NCBI GenBank assembly: GCA_018292915.2 | Contig: JACVVK020000480.1 | Span: 113,501 to 177,500, forward strand | Direction: 5' to 3' | Length of the DNA: 64,000 nt | Source: Batillaria attramentaria | Lineage: Eukaryota > Mollusca > Gastropoda > Batillariidae | Shown here: piece by piece, positions 11,897-23,675 of the stretch | Layout of the letters: every line of letters starts with the position of its first letter | How positions within the stretch are numbered: the first letter of the stretch is position 1 | Program-made: the position numbers and the translations under genes | The notes under the pieces: model-generated | Seen by the model: the letters and a program-made list of their open reading frames with translations, nothing else | Databases searched by the model: none | Told to the model about the DNA's origin: nothing

Positions 11897-14892
11897 ATGG
11901 AACCACTGTCAGCAGCAGAGTTGGAATCGGCGCTTGTGAGTATGACTCCAAGCACTCTTCCCAGCCCAAGCCCCAAGCCAAGCAAAGTCCAGCCTCTCAG
12001 CGTCCTCCAGATGCTGCTGCTTAATGCTGTTGTTTGTGGCGTGGAGATCTGCGCCTGTGCGGGATTCGTGTACATCCCGCCCATGTTGCTGAAGGCAGGC
12101 TACTCCGAAGAGGAGATGAACTTCATCCTTGGTATGGGGCCTTTGCTGGGCTTGTTCCTCGTCCCGGTGCTGGGGCGTGCCAGTGATTCGTGCAGAAGCA
12201 GGTTCGGAAGGAGGCGCCCGTTTATATTGGGGTTGTCTGTCGTGTTAGTGATTTCCATGTACATTATACCATTCGGTGAATATTTTATGGTGATGGCGCT
12301 GGGGACATTCCCCTCAGTCACCGTCTGGTGTGGGGTGTATAGCTACGGGCTCCATCCTGCTGGACTTCACCAGCCAGGTGTGTCTGACTCCCTGTGAGGC
12401 CATGCTCAGCGATGCTTCACGTGAAACCCATCAACACGATCGCATCTTCACCATCTACTCCATGATGGTCAGCATGGGAGGCATCCTGGGATATTTGCTG
12501 ACTGCCATTGACTGGACGACAAACTCAGTTGGCGCATACTTTGGCGGCCAGGAAGCGTCCATTTTCTCCATGCTTATTGTCATCTTTACCATGTCCCTTA
12601 CAGCTACTCTCATGGTAGCAAACGAGACCCCATTCACAGGACACACCCATCAAACTTATCCATGATTTCCACAGAGGACACAGTTCCAGCCCTTGACAGC
12701 AGTGCTCCATCTGCAGTGATAGCTGTGTCTGACAAAACGAGCCTCTCACCAGCAAAAGTACCGACGATTCAGAGTGCTCAAGAGTCGGGGTACGAATCCT
12801 CAGCAGCGAGGACGACGGGCACGGATACTCAGACTCGTACCTCAAAGATCGGACTAGAGTGTTCAGGGGTGGGTCACGACATTCGCCAAAACATTTCCGA
12901 TCGTTTCAGCGTTACCTGACCAAGTTGAGCCTGATGGTGCGGGCGCGAGGTCTGTCCAAGCTGATAGAATGTGTGAAACTGGTGCTGCGCAACATACACC
13001 GGTTTCTCCCAAACACCATCCAGCAGATGCTGTGTATACCTGTTGTGTTGCGCTACCTGATGCTGGCCAACTTCTGTGCCTGGACTGCTGTCATGGGCTT
13101 CAACCTGTACTTCACAGACTATGTTGGACAGGTGTGTTAATTGTGCCCAATAGCCTTTCTTACCCTCAACGCTCACTAACCCCCAAGTCTTTCTTTTCTT
13201 AATACAGTTACAGGATTGCAAAGTGTCAGGTATAACCTGACGAATGAGCGATTCAAGTTGCCAGGTACGCAGTACTAGTCTGAAACATTGCCAGCCAATC
13301 AACCTGCTGAAAAAGTTCTTCTTACAAATGTAAATGTACATGCATGTACACGTTGAGCTCACCTAGTGCAGGTGTTTTACCCACCTCTTACAAGTGGACA
13401 GGTGCTTTTGCTAGCCCTGCAGTCTTATCTTGAACTCACACAGATCCCTTCGTTTGAATGAATGTGACAGCTGCATAACATTAACACAGTGCTCTAAGTC
13501 TCTCACTGCTTTAGTCTTTTCTTTTATTTTGGTAAGAACAAATCATGACAAGGTAGTGTGAATAACATGTCAGCATTTGTGCAAATTAGTTGTGTATGAC
13601 CATATTTGATCGCTGTGATCTGTTTTCCTAAAGATCGTGTACAAGGGAAACCCCAACTTGCCAGAAAATTCTGTGGAAGGCCATCTCTACGATGAAGGGG
13701 TGCGCATGGGAAGCTGGGCCTGCTGCTGCACTGCCTGACATCTGCTGTCTACGCCACCGCCGTGGAGCGTCTGACCACAAGCTATGGCTACCGCATGACC
13801 TACCAGGTCGGCATGACGTCCTTCTGCTTCGCCATGGCTGGCTTGGTCCTGGTGCAAAATGTTGTGTTTGTCACGCTGATGGCCATGCTGACGGGATTTG
13901 CATACGCCACCCTCACAACTATCCCGTTTATGCTGGTCACAGAGTATCACACTGACAAAAAGGTGAGATGCTGAGCTGGTCCACAGGTCCCTCTCTCTTA
14001 TATGATGTCATGACTGTGGTGAGCGAGGTTAGCCAGGACTGATTACTGATATATTCTTGTGTCTGCAATCTGTTTCAGGTTGCATGTGGAAAGGAGTATA
14101 AGTGATGTAGTATAATGTTCATCAGCATTTCCTCTCTCAGTTGATTGCATAAGCACTTTGGCGTTGGGCCTTCTCATATGCTTCTGGTACATCGTCTACC
14201 AACTAATATTAGTAATAATACTCCCACATAAGTGTGTGTGTATGTGTGGGTGGGTGCAGCCAGAAATGTAGGAAAACTCTTGATTTCACTGTTGTTGAAT
14301 GATATTATAATGATTAATATAATTTTTACTAACACCCACTGGGATCGCTATTTATCCTGTTTTAGCTATGTTTTTCAAAGGTCACATAGAGCAATTTTTA
14401 AAAAGCACAGATGAACTTGAGAAGGAACTGAATTGAATTGAACTGAACTGAACATTTATGCCTTACCCACTAAACAACACACTTGTTTCTTCAACCACAC
14501 ACCAGATATACTTCAGAGATGTTCCCACCACCAGCAAACGGCCCAGAGCGAGGCATCGGGACGGACATGGCTGTCCTTGACTCGGCTTATTTTCTGTCTC
14601 AGGTACGGGATAAACTACAACTGTGCTTTGTGCTTGTGCCGTTAAAAACGTGTTAAATACATAGTATCAAACCATATTGACTCATGTGCCTTTCAAGGGT
14701 TATTGCCTTTTTGTGAAAATACTCTTTGATTGTATGGTGAGCCGTTTTACCTCAGGGACATGCCCACTAGCGATACGGCCTAGAAAAGTTGACTACCGAT
14801 GTTGTATTCTTAGGAGATACCGGTTTTCAACATTTTAGCAACATTACACAACAGAGAACTGTGACAACCCAATTTGGGGTCCTTTACTGACT

Positions 14893-14960
<68 letters not shown>
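14893..14960. repeat. 68 bp uninterrupted poly-G tract
   Basis: A pure G run lies in the last intron of the SLC45A3-like gene. The complement strand reads as polyproline in overlapping frames, which is an artefact. The transcript would carry a G-quadruplex-prone run. Confidence 0.9.
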
Positions 14961-14961
<1 letters not shown>

Positions 14962-15212
14962 ATGGGAGACAACCTTTGTGCTACAAAAATAAAACCACAT
15001 TCTAGCTTGGTCCTTAAAGTCTGTATGTTCGTCATGAGTTTTGAGAGGAAAACTGCCACTTGCAAAGCTCAATGGCTGTTTGCCAAATGAATAGGTGTTT
15101 CTTTAGGCTATTGCTTCCTTTTACGTGACTTTGTGGCTTCTAATAGTAGACATTTCGTACATACCTGCACTACACACGGATCAACAAAGTCACTAGAAAT
15201 AGCCAGCAAGCA

Positions 15213-15723
15213 CCGGCCCCCGTAGTGTAGTGGTTTGCACTTCGGATCATGGACCGGGAGACCCGGGTTCGAATCCCAGCCGAGGCAAGCGGGATTTTTC
15301 CTACCTAGGTCGGCTCCTACCCAGAGCGGGTGTGCTATGGGCCCGATGGGGAGGCTGTTGCCACACAGCCGAGTTTCACCCACTTCACGGGTGCGACTTT
15401 GGGGGTGCTTCCCTTAGTATGACACGTCATATGACGTGGATGATTACATGGCCGGCACCGCAGGTGCCGTAGTTCCCGGGCCTGGTTAATGCCGGGATAT
15501 TTATGACAGGAAGTGTGGAATGCGGCCCTGTCCCGCAGTCCCAAACCAGATGGACCTCCATAGCATCATCTTACTATCATCCTCATCTCCATCATCATGC
15601 ATAATAAAAATTGTCCCAGCTTCCCAGCTTCCGAGTCCTCCGTGGGTTCCACCCATGACCTGGGAGGAACACCACTGGAGTTGGCAAAGAGTTGGGGCAG
15701 CAAAAAAAAAGAAAAAAAAAGAA
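15213..15723 (+). mobile_element. tRNA-derived SINE, copy 2, 18 bp target duplication
   Basis: The head carries RNA polymerase III box A (TAGTGTAGTGG) and box B (GGTTCGAATCC). A body of about 400 bp follows, ending in an A-rich tail with interspersed G. The 18 bp direct repeat agaaatagccagcaagca is at 15195-15212 and 15724-15741, exact on both sides. This is the best-preserved copy in the window and lies in the last intron of the SLC45A3-like gene, same strand. The parental tRNA cannot be named with certainty. Reading frames on both strands here are SINE shadows. Confidence 0.92.
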
Positions 15724-16010
15724 AGAAATAGCCAGCAAGCAGCGCTGTCTGGCTGGTCTTCTGTCTGCAACCAAGTACATGGTACCCTTCTATGTACATA
15801 GACCATTATGAACGCCAACCTGATCCTGATGCACAGATTAACCACATTTAGTGAAAAGTTTTCCACAGCATTCTTGTATGTCTGACAAACATATTGAGAC
15901 TTTAAGAGTAGGACTCGAATCTGAAAGTGAAAGTGACCAGAAGCTGCTGAGGTCATTTTCCAGTGCCCCCAACTGTGAAATCACTCTTACAGTAGGCAGA
16001 ACATTCTGCG

Positions 16011-16304
16011 TGTTCAGGCCCTGTATGTAAAAGTCGAGGTGAATTTAACCCATAGCTATGGGCCTAACCTAGACGAGGACGAAAGAAACAAACAAACAAA
16101 ATTATATAAAAAAGGAGGCGAAGAAAGGAAGAAGTAAATCCTTCTATAACAGCTTAGGCATCTTGCTGAAAAGGACCCGCTTCCTGATTTTAAACAAAAA
16201 ACAACAGAAAATGTAACCCTAAGGCGAGTTTAGTTCGAGGTTAGACTCTAACCCGCGGCTAAAATCCGTAACCGCGACTTCTACGTGGGAAGCCTGGTGT
16301 AAAC
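16011..16304. mobile_element. MITE, GTATGTAA family, copy 1 (degenerate right end)
   Basis: It shares its length and most of its sequence with the copy at 20485-20772, for example the 'ggcgaagaaaggaag' and 'tagttcgaggttagactc' blocks. The left terminus ttcaggccctgtatgtaa is intact. The right terminus has decayed. It lies in the last intron of the SLC45A3-like gene. Confidence 0.75.
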
Positions 16305-18779
16305 CTCCAGACACCCGCCCCCCCCCCCCCACCCCCCAACGAACGAGTCCCTTTGGATTTCTTGTACCCATATGAACCAGTCCCTTTGGATTTCTTGTAG
16401 ATTTTTAGTTGTTTTGGGGTGCAGACAATGTATCGTAGGGTTGATTGATGCTTGTGTATGTTGGGAGAGAAGGAGAGGGGAGGATGTATAACATGCCCGT
16501 TTTTTTTTGGGGGGGGGGGTGGGGGGGGGGGGTTAGTGTGTAACGCTGTCACTGGCATAAACCATTTTTATAGATCACTTCTGCATTCCAAGAGGTACAT
16601 TTAATGCATCGACCATAATCATGTCTGTCTCAGGTGATACTGTCAGTGCTGATGGGAGGCATTGTCCACATAACGGGCACTGTCGTCAGTTACATGGTGA
16701 CCGCTGGTGCCTTCGGTCTTCTGGCTTGCTTCTTCATACAACACATTGTGACTTGTCAGGAAGAAATGTATTAAATTCTCACTGCTGTGGAAGCCTACAT
16801 CTGCGTGACAGAACCTCAGATCTAAGGCATTTTGTGTATTTAAGGTTGCTAAGTACATAACCACTGCCGAGATTGCGATGTTTTTGTATGTTCTGCTGTG
16901 TGTTGCTTTTTAGAGGGAGACCCCTGGTCTCCACTGTACTGGGCCAGCTCATGGTAAATTTTTGTCAACTATCAAACGTGCTTTTAGCATAGAAATAGAA
17001 ATATGCCAGCTTCTCCACAGAGTTAAAAGATATTGGCAACTGACTCATATTTTGAATTTCTCCTTTTTTGTGGTCTGTACATAATTTTTCCCATATTTTT
17101 GTCCCAACAGTTTCTTTCAGCTGTACAGTACTCCAGTATGTACAATCTACTTGTACAATGAGAAAGCAAGGCAAAAGGCAACTGAAATTTGATCAAATAT
17201 TGCTTATTTACAGCAGCTCTTACAAACTTTAGGCAGGTGAATGAGACCTGTTGTAATGGATTTTTGACAGATGTCCCTGATCTTTGAATATTTGTTTTGC
17301 CAGAAGAACATGTTTATTAAGTGCAATCAGATGGTTTGTTTCTCAGACACTGTTGTGAGCACGAAGAAATCTTTCATCAGCAGGAATGAAGTACTCCACA
17401 TACATATCTACATAGCAGGCTACCTGTTATGTCCAATCATTTTCTTTGGAATATTTTGTGAGTCTTGGCTATTGTTTTTGTGTTGAAAAATGTTGTTTAT
17501 GATGTAGTTCCTTTAATGACCTGATTCACTTGATGTAGATGAGCCCCAGTTGTAACTTGTAATGGCTGGAGAAAAACTGGGACCATGGTCATGGAAACGT
17601 ATCAGTTTGTAAGGGGTATACATGTCTTTCATGTTTCATGTACATCTTTCTCAGTTTGTCAACTGGAAATCTCTACCAAGAGGGTTTGTAACGGTCTCAT
17701 CTATTTTGTGATGCTTTATGTACATGCCTTGTCATGTGAAAAGTTGTGCATGTGGGAATCCGTAGTTTGGGGTCTCGATTTACAGTTTTTAACAGGTTTG
17801 TCTGCAAGTTTGTCATGCACATGCGATCATACAAGATAAGGAGACACTTTATCTTGATTTCTCACACACAGAACACAATCTGTGGTCTCATACAGTTTAA
17901 GTTGTTGTTTTCAATTTTTGTGCACATCTGCCTGTTGTATGAACTGCCCAGTACATTTAAATAGCTTGCACTGATAGTGATACTCAGCAAAATGGAGGGG
18001 CTTGTACAGTGAGGAGGGTTTGTGGATTTCTTATTGATTAGATACTTTACGACAGTGAAGAGAAGACATAGTTTTTTTTAATTATAAATGAAATGATATA
18101 GAACTTACTACTGACTTCTAGGTGGAATAAAATGGGGATCTCTTTGGTAAGTACTACATACGCAGGCCATAGTGAAATTTCACATAATTTCTTTGTTGTC
18201 AGGTTGAAACTTTTACAACTGTTTACTGCTGCAGAGCTCCCATACATCTTTACCAGGAGTGACAACCCACAAGTCACCACAATCACCTACCAGTACCACA
18301 CAGTTTTCTCCTTGTGCCAATATGGTGACTATATACCCATACTTACAGTTCCCAGTGTCCTGTTCATACCCCTTCCGATCTCCCACAACACCCAAGACTA
18401 GTCCGTTTTGCTTAATTTTTATGTAATTGTTTTACATTTTGTACCCTCTAATAACTTTGTCTCTCTGGGTCAGTTGCTGTTCGTGGCCCTTCAATATTTT
18501 TGGGGTGGGGTGGGGTGGGGTGAGGGTGGGGGGGGGGGGGGGGCTCATTCATGTTGCTTGGTTACGAGACCATATGGCTGAATCCATAAGGGCTTGCACA
18601 TGTGGCCATTCTTGAACACAACTTTTAGGAAGCTTACATCCACAGCTGTTATTGTTTTTGTTTTGTTTACTTTTCTTGTTTTGCTTTGTTTACTTACATA
18701 TATATACAGTGAATGGATGGAAGAATATTCCAGAGATTTTATTTCATCAATGGCTTTGCTAACGCTTAATACAGAATGT

Positions 18780-18871
18780 TTAACTCTTTGACGACGGAGC
18801 GCAATTTCTGACACACGATTTCCTATAGGAAATCGTGTGTCAGAAATTGCGCTCCGTCGTCAAAGAGTTAA
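18780..18871. repeat. 92 bp perfect palindrome with TTAA ends, copy 1
   Basis: Both 46 bp arms match exactly around the centre TCCTA|TAGGA (between 18825 and 18826), with no loop. It begins TTAACTCTTTGACGACGG and ends with the reverse complement, so TTAA is at both edges. One further base pair extends the match. It is a relative of the element at 36506-36597. Confidence 0.97.
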
Positions 18872-20484
18872 AGCACAAGTCTTTGTACAATTTGTCATGC
18901 TTCGCATTGCGTATTTTGACAAGTTTTAATCCCAGTTTTGTGTGTCCAGAATAATCAGTTGAGGAAGGGTTAAATAAGGCCCTTGTTTTGGTTGGTTGGT
19001 TGGATTTACATATGGTGGTTTGGGGGTTTTGTTGTTTTAGCATTTTGCCCTATCGCAGTGTTTGTTAGAACTCATGATTTGTAACAGATCATAGTTTTTT
19101 CTTTAAATAGTGCACCATCCCTTGCCATTAATTTTTTTTTTTTTTAATGTAGTTGCCTCTGCAAGATACAAGTCACATTATTGTAAGCCTTGTCTCTTGC
19201 GCAATGGATGTTGCCTGTAGTTTTCTTTTCTGTTTTTGCCTGTAGTTTTCATGTTTTGTTTGATCAAGTAGTTCATAGAGAGCATTTTGTTCTCTAGCCA
19301 GAGAGATGGTGAAAAATAAGTACATACATGTGTGTTGGTGATGTCAGGTCATAACTGATTGGAGATGTGTAACCAGTATTGTCCAGTAACTTTGTTACAA
19401 GTGGAACAGGACTTCCATGGCTAAATGTTTCTATGAATGCAGAAATACAATGATTGGGTATGTCCCACTATGTACAGGTTTACCTACCATCATTTGGTGA
19501 AAAGGCCTGTGAACCATGAACGTGGAAAATCAGTTAGGCCTTTTTACCATTTGATGGTAGCTAAACCTGTACATATTGGGACATACCCAATTGTTGTATT
19601 TCTGCATTCGTAGTGACCTGAACACAGGTCTAACTATGTGCTGTATTGCATTTTGCAGAAACCAAGTTAAAAACAAAACCAACAACCAAAAAAACAACCC
19701 AACCCTTATGCAGAAGGAGACCATACTTTGTTGATCAAAACGTATTAACGTATCTTGTATCAAAGATTCTAGAACCTCTGTATTATAACAGCATAGAGGT
19801 TCTAGGGTCTTTGCCTGTATGGATTTGTGTTTCCGTGTGTTCATCAGTTTTTTGGATGTGTCCGTCTTCCATCTGATTGGTGCTCATCTGCTCCATTTAC
19901 CAGTTCTGAATATATATCAGTCATCTTACTGATTGCTCGTTTGACAGTGCCTTCCTGATAGCTTTGCTAACATTTCCACAGTCATGTCTACCACTGCAGA
20001 CTGTCTGCAGAAGTTGTGTATGTACTCTGTGTGTGTGTGTGTGCACATCATGAAATGGGCAGACTGAGAATTACGGGTGTACAAGTGGTGCGTACTGTGC
20101 TGTCAAAGTGTTCTCTGTTGGAAGTATGTATTTGTGTGTGTTTCTGTGATTCATGTGGTCTTGATTAGGGAAAATTAATTGCTTCCTATGTTATGACCAG
20201 CAGTGGTAAGTATAGCATACAGGGGGATAACTTACACTGGTAATTATTATTACATCAGATGATTAATATCAGGTGAAGCTATTATATTTATTTGTGTCAG
20301 TCCCAGAAATAGGCAGGCTTCCTTGCTAACATTTAATTTGATATCATTCAGATTTTGTGTATGTTACTAATGTATGGTGGTAATTGTGATGCTTGCTCTG
20401 TGTGTGTGTGTGCATGCGCGCGCGTGAGAGAGAGAGAGCGTCAGGGGGAGAGAGAGAAGAGTCTTTCAAAGTGTTATGCTTACA

Positions 20485-20772
20485 GTTCAGGGCCCGTATG
20501 TAAAAATTGAGGTTAATTTAACCCATGGCCACGGGCCTATCCCAGACTAGGTCAAAAGAAACCCAAAAGCAAAATTAAATAAAAAAGGAAGCGAAGAAAG
20601 GAAGAAAAAATCCTTCTGTAACGGCTTAGGCACCTTGCTGGAATGGGCCCGCTTCTTGATTTAAAACAAAAAACAACAGAGAATTTAACCCTAGAGCTTG
20701 TTTAGTTCGAGGTTAGACTCTAACCCAGGGCTAAAAGCCCTAACCTCGACTATTACATACAGGCCCTGAACT
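20485..20772. mobile_element. MITE, GTATGTAA family, copy 2 (intact ends)
   Basis: The left end gttcagggcccgtatgtaa and the right end (read from the other strand) gttcagggcctgtatgtaa form terminal inverted repeats that continue to about 30 bp through 'gaggtta' with few mismatches. The interior of about 230 bp has no coding capacity. The superfamily is not determined. Confidence 0.8.
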
Positions 20773-21310
20773 CCACCTCAAACCTAAGATGGCCTGTATG
20801 CTGTGCACAAGGAGTACGATTTTTTGCCTGGCTGAGTCCTCAACTGCCTACTTGTGATTGAGCTGTTACCTGTTCATGTGTACAGCATATTTAGTTTCTT
20901 CCTTTGTTTTTGAGTACTTTTACTGATTTCAGTTTTCAGTTTGTACAGATGGGGAGTAGCGAGTAATGCACAACACAAAGACATAAGGAATGATCACATC
21001 GTTGAACAAAAGAACCTGCCAATGTCTGCTGTGGTGCCATCATCAGCTCTTGGCAATTTGTGCTTCTGTAAATCATTATGCGAATGAATTAACTTTTCCA
21101 TTTGAAACTGCTATTTGTCGGTCGCCCTCTCTCACCACTTGATGAGGTGTGTTTGAGGTGGTAGAATGTTCCAGTATGCACAGTCATGATCATGAGCACA
21201 AAATTTCTCCATTGTGCGCAACGCAAAATTTTCAGGATAGCAAGAAACTTAACTAGAATGTTGTGCAGTGCTGGTGGGAACCAGTCCTGCAGACTAGTGT
21301 TGCTAGGTCA

Positions 21311-21344
<34 letters not shown>

Positions 21345-21876
21345 ACACACACACACTCCAGTCTCAAACACACACACACATGCACAGTCCAGTCTCAAGT
21401 TGCATATATATATAGTATGTACATATATATGTAAAGTGCATCATCTCAATGACTGTAACCCTTGCAACAACTGGGAATGCAGTTGCATGTACCAGGGTAC
21501 ATGCGTGTGCCTGTCTGTAACAGTTGGCCTTTCACGTGCTAAAAATGCATATTTTATGTGCTTGAACTTTTGTCATGGTAGTGCTTTCACAGTTTGCACG
21601 TTTTGTTGTTCAGACAAATTGTTGGTATACTTTTGTTGAAGAAATGTGCTTTTTCTTGAACTTGTAGGCCTTTTTTGTTTGTTTTTTGTTACATACCAAA
21701 ACTGCTTAATGGTTTCTTACCCTTGCTGTCAAGATTCAGAAGGAAACTTATTACATGTACTTTTTTTGGTTTGTTTTGACTTCTTTCTTGCACTTACAAA
21801 TTTTGTGATATTGTATGTACTGTAATGTTACATATGTGGGGGACGTGAACGAATGACAGTTTGGTGTGATGAACAG

Positions 21877-21882
21877 AATAAA
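21877..21882 (+). terminator. AATAAA poly(A) signal, SLC45A3-like gene
   Basis: AATAAA on the plus strand is followed 60-110 bp later by a TG-rich tract, the usual downstream element. It is the most convincing plus-strand signal before the convergent gene. Confidence 0.4.
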
Positions 21883-21941
21883 GTCTAACATGGTGAAAGT
21901 TGTGATTGCATTTTTTCACACAGGCCACACGCCCTCTGTGT

Positions 21942-21944
<3 letters not shown>

Positions 21945-21992
<48 letters not shown>

Positions 21993-22072
21993 CAGATAGT
22001 CATCGTTTGATGTAGTATAGCACTAGCAGTGTTATCCGCACTTGTCGAGTATATATATATATATATATATAT
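21945..22072. repeat. (TG)n and (AT)n microsatellites between convergent genes
   Basis: (TG)n of about 46 bp lies at 21945-21990 and (AT)n at about 22050-22071. They sit between the opposing poly(A) signals of two convergent genes. Confidence 0.9.
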
Positions 22073-22228
22073 GTCTCTGAGATCAAGAGCTACTACCGAT
22101 GAAGAGGAAAATAAGAACACTCAAAAGATCAATAAAATGGTTAATTACATACTTTCAGTATTGAAAACAACAGACTAGGTCAGGCTAGAGAAAGATCACA
22201 CACAAAAAAAGGCTATGTCAAACCAACA

Positions 22229-22234
22229 TTTATT
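22229..22234 (-). terminator. AATAAA poly(A) signal for the 314-residue gene
   Basis: AATAAA on the minus strand lies 1.44 kb past the stop codon at 23676. The interval 22235-23675 has no gene and would be the 3' UTR. It holds an A run (22588-22612), a poly-C tract (22672-22699) and short CA blocks. Confidence 0.4.
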
Positions 22235-23675
22235 ACACTGCGCAAACAGTACTAAAGCGGAGATCAATAAAATTTTTCATGTGGAGTTCATCCTTGTTTT
22301 GAGATGAAATGGAAATGTGCATCTTTATATATATACATGTAAAAACTTTTGATCTGACAAATCCAATACAGAAATGTGTAAGAAACACTAATGAAAAATC
22401 TTCATCTGTGAGATTCCCACACCAAAACAATCTCCTGTCATATTACATGTACCTCTTGGACAAGGAGGATAAAAACTGAGATCCCACAACACACCATTGG
22501 AACCTCAACATACATGCAGTAACAGGCATGAAACACTCAGGAATTGCGTTGACTAGTATTCTGATAAGCTCAAAAGGAGGCCATAGAAAAAAAAAAAAAA
22601 AAAAAAAAAAAGGGAAGTTCACATTTATCCGCTTATCAACAAGTTGAAAACACCTAACCTTTTAACACCAACCCCCCCCCCCCACCCCCCCCCCCCCCCA
22701 AAAAAAAAACCCTAAAAACAAAGAAACAAAACAACAACAAAAATCGAGCACACACAAAACAAATTAGCCTACCAAAATGTATTTTTGACATGAAACCCCT
22801 ACCTTAAAAAACACACACACACAAACGTGCGTGCGTGCACGCACACACACACACACAAGTTTTAAAAAAAAAGAAAAAAAGAAGAACACAGAAAAAAAAA
22901 AAATCGAGGCCAACTTGATTAAAATAAGTTACATGAAACATGTTATGTAACATGGATGTTACGTGAAACAAACTTCTTGCTCCCTTTATCATGTCATCTG
23001 AAAGCCCGAATATCCGCAAAGCCAAAGCAGATTATCACAGCAATATTCTCTATAGCTACCTTGTCCACTACAACCTGGACCAGCTTCAACTCTTCCTTCA
23101 ATCATGGACACATGGATCAGTAACTTTTAATACAGCTGTCCAGTGTTGGAATCTGACACAGTTTTACCGCAGACATTACCACAGTTGATGATTTCAGCTT
23201 CAACACAAGTTTTAAGTGAGGGCAGTGAATGAGTGATGCAAATCTACACACAGTTGACACAAAAATGAGAAGATATATCATCACTGCAAACACCGCATTT
23301 CTTCTGTAGAAGAGGAACTCTTGGAAAGGGATGGGGGTAAGGTTAGGGACTAGAGCTAACTGAAATATCCACCTCATGGTTGTCACTCTACTGATACTTG
23401 GCATTAAGTTGTTGAGCAAAATACGCAACTCTCAAGATACATTCATCTTTCTTGTTTGGCCTCAAAGCTGACTTGACTCTTACTAACAATAAATTACTGT
23501 GCATAAATCTAGACCAGTAGAGTTTATGGCAAATATGATACAGTCATTGACTTATACTGTACTATTATACACATGAAATTTGCAATATAACAGCAATGCC
23601 CAGACATGAACAGCACAAGACTTTATTTACATGTTTCCTAATAAAGCCCACAAATGATGTCAGATTCCATCACAA

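Larger units (their letters stand above)
11897..16774 (+). pseudogene. SLC45A3-like (prostein) sugar/H+ transporter, frameshifted
   Basis: SLC45 proteins are 12-helix MFS transporters thought to move sucrose-type sugars with protons. Four coding exons are seen: 11897-13131, 13634-13962, 14506-14602 and 16634-16774, all with GT-AG borders. Family signatures include GMGPLLGLFLVPVLGRASDS and RFGRRRPFI in the first loop, LLDFTSQVCLTPCEAMLSD, GGILGYLLTAIDW, YDEGVRMGS and DMAVLDSAYFLSQ; these resemble SLC45A3 more than SLC45A1/2/4. The frame is broken five times: an extra T near 12338, one missing base near 12640-12660, one missing near 12790-12810, one missing near 13711 and a +1 (or -2) near 14550. 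Corrected length would be about 600 residues. Splice sites and the last exon are intact. It may be a young pseudogene, a null allele or an assembly fault. Confidence 0.8.
16775..21905 (+). other. Probable long 3' UTR of the SLC45A3-like gene
   Basis: There is no coding signal on either strand for 5.1 kb. The stretch is T-rich on the plus strand, as 3' UTRs often are, and ends at AATAAA (21877-21882) followed by a TG-rich block. It contains a 92 bp palindrome (18780), a MITE (20485), a G tract (18521-18543) and a CA array (21311-21355). Whether it is one UTR is an inference; earlier polyadenylation is possible. Confidence 0.4.

Noticed and set aside
14844..15072. Polyproline frames on the minus strand
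   Set aside because: Produced entirely by the 68 bp poly-G tract.
15230..15544. Several overlapping 60-150 codon frames on both strands
   Set aside because: They lie within SINE copy 2; matching frames occur in the other two copies at 1600-1917 and 58767-59149.
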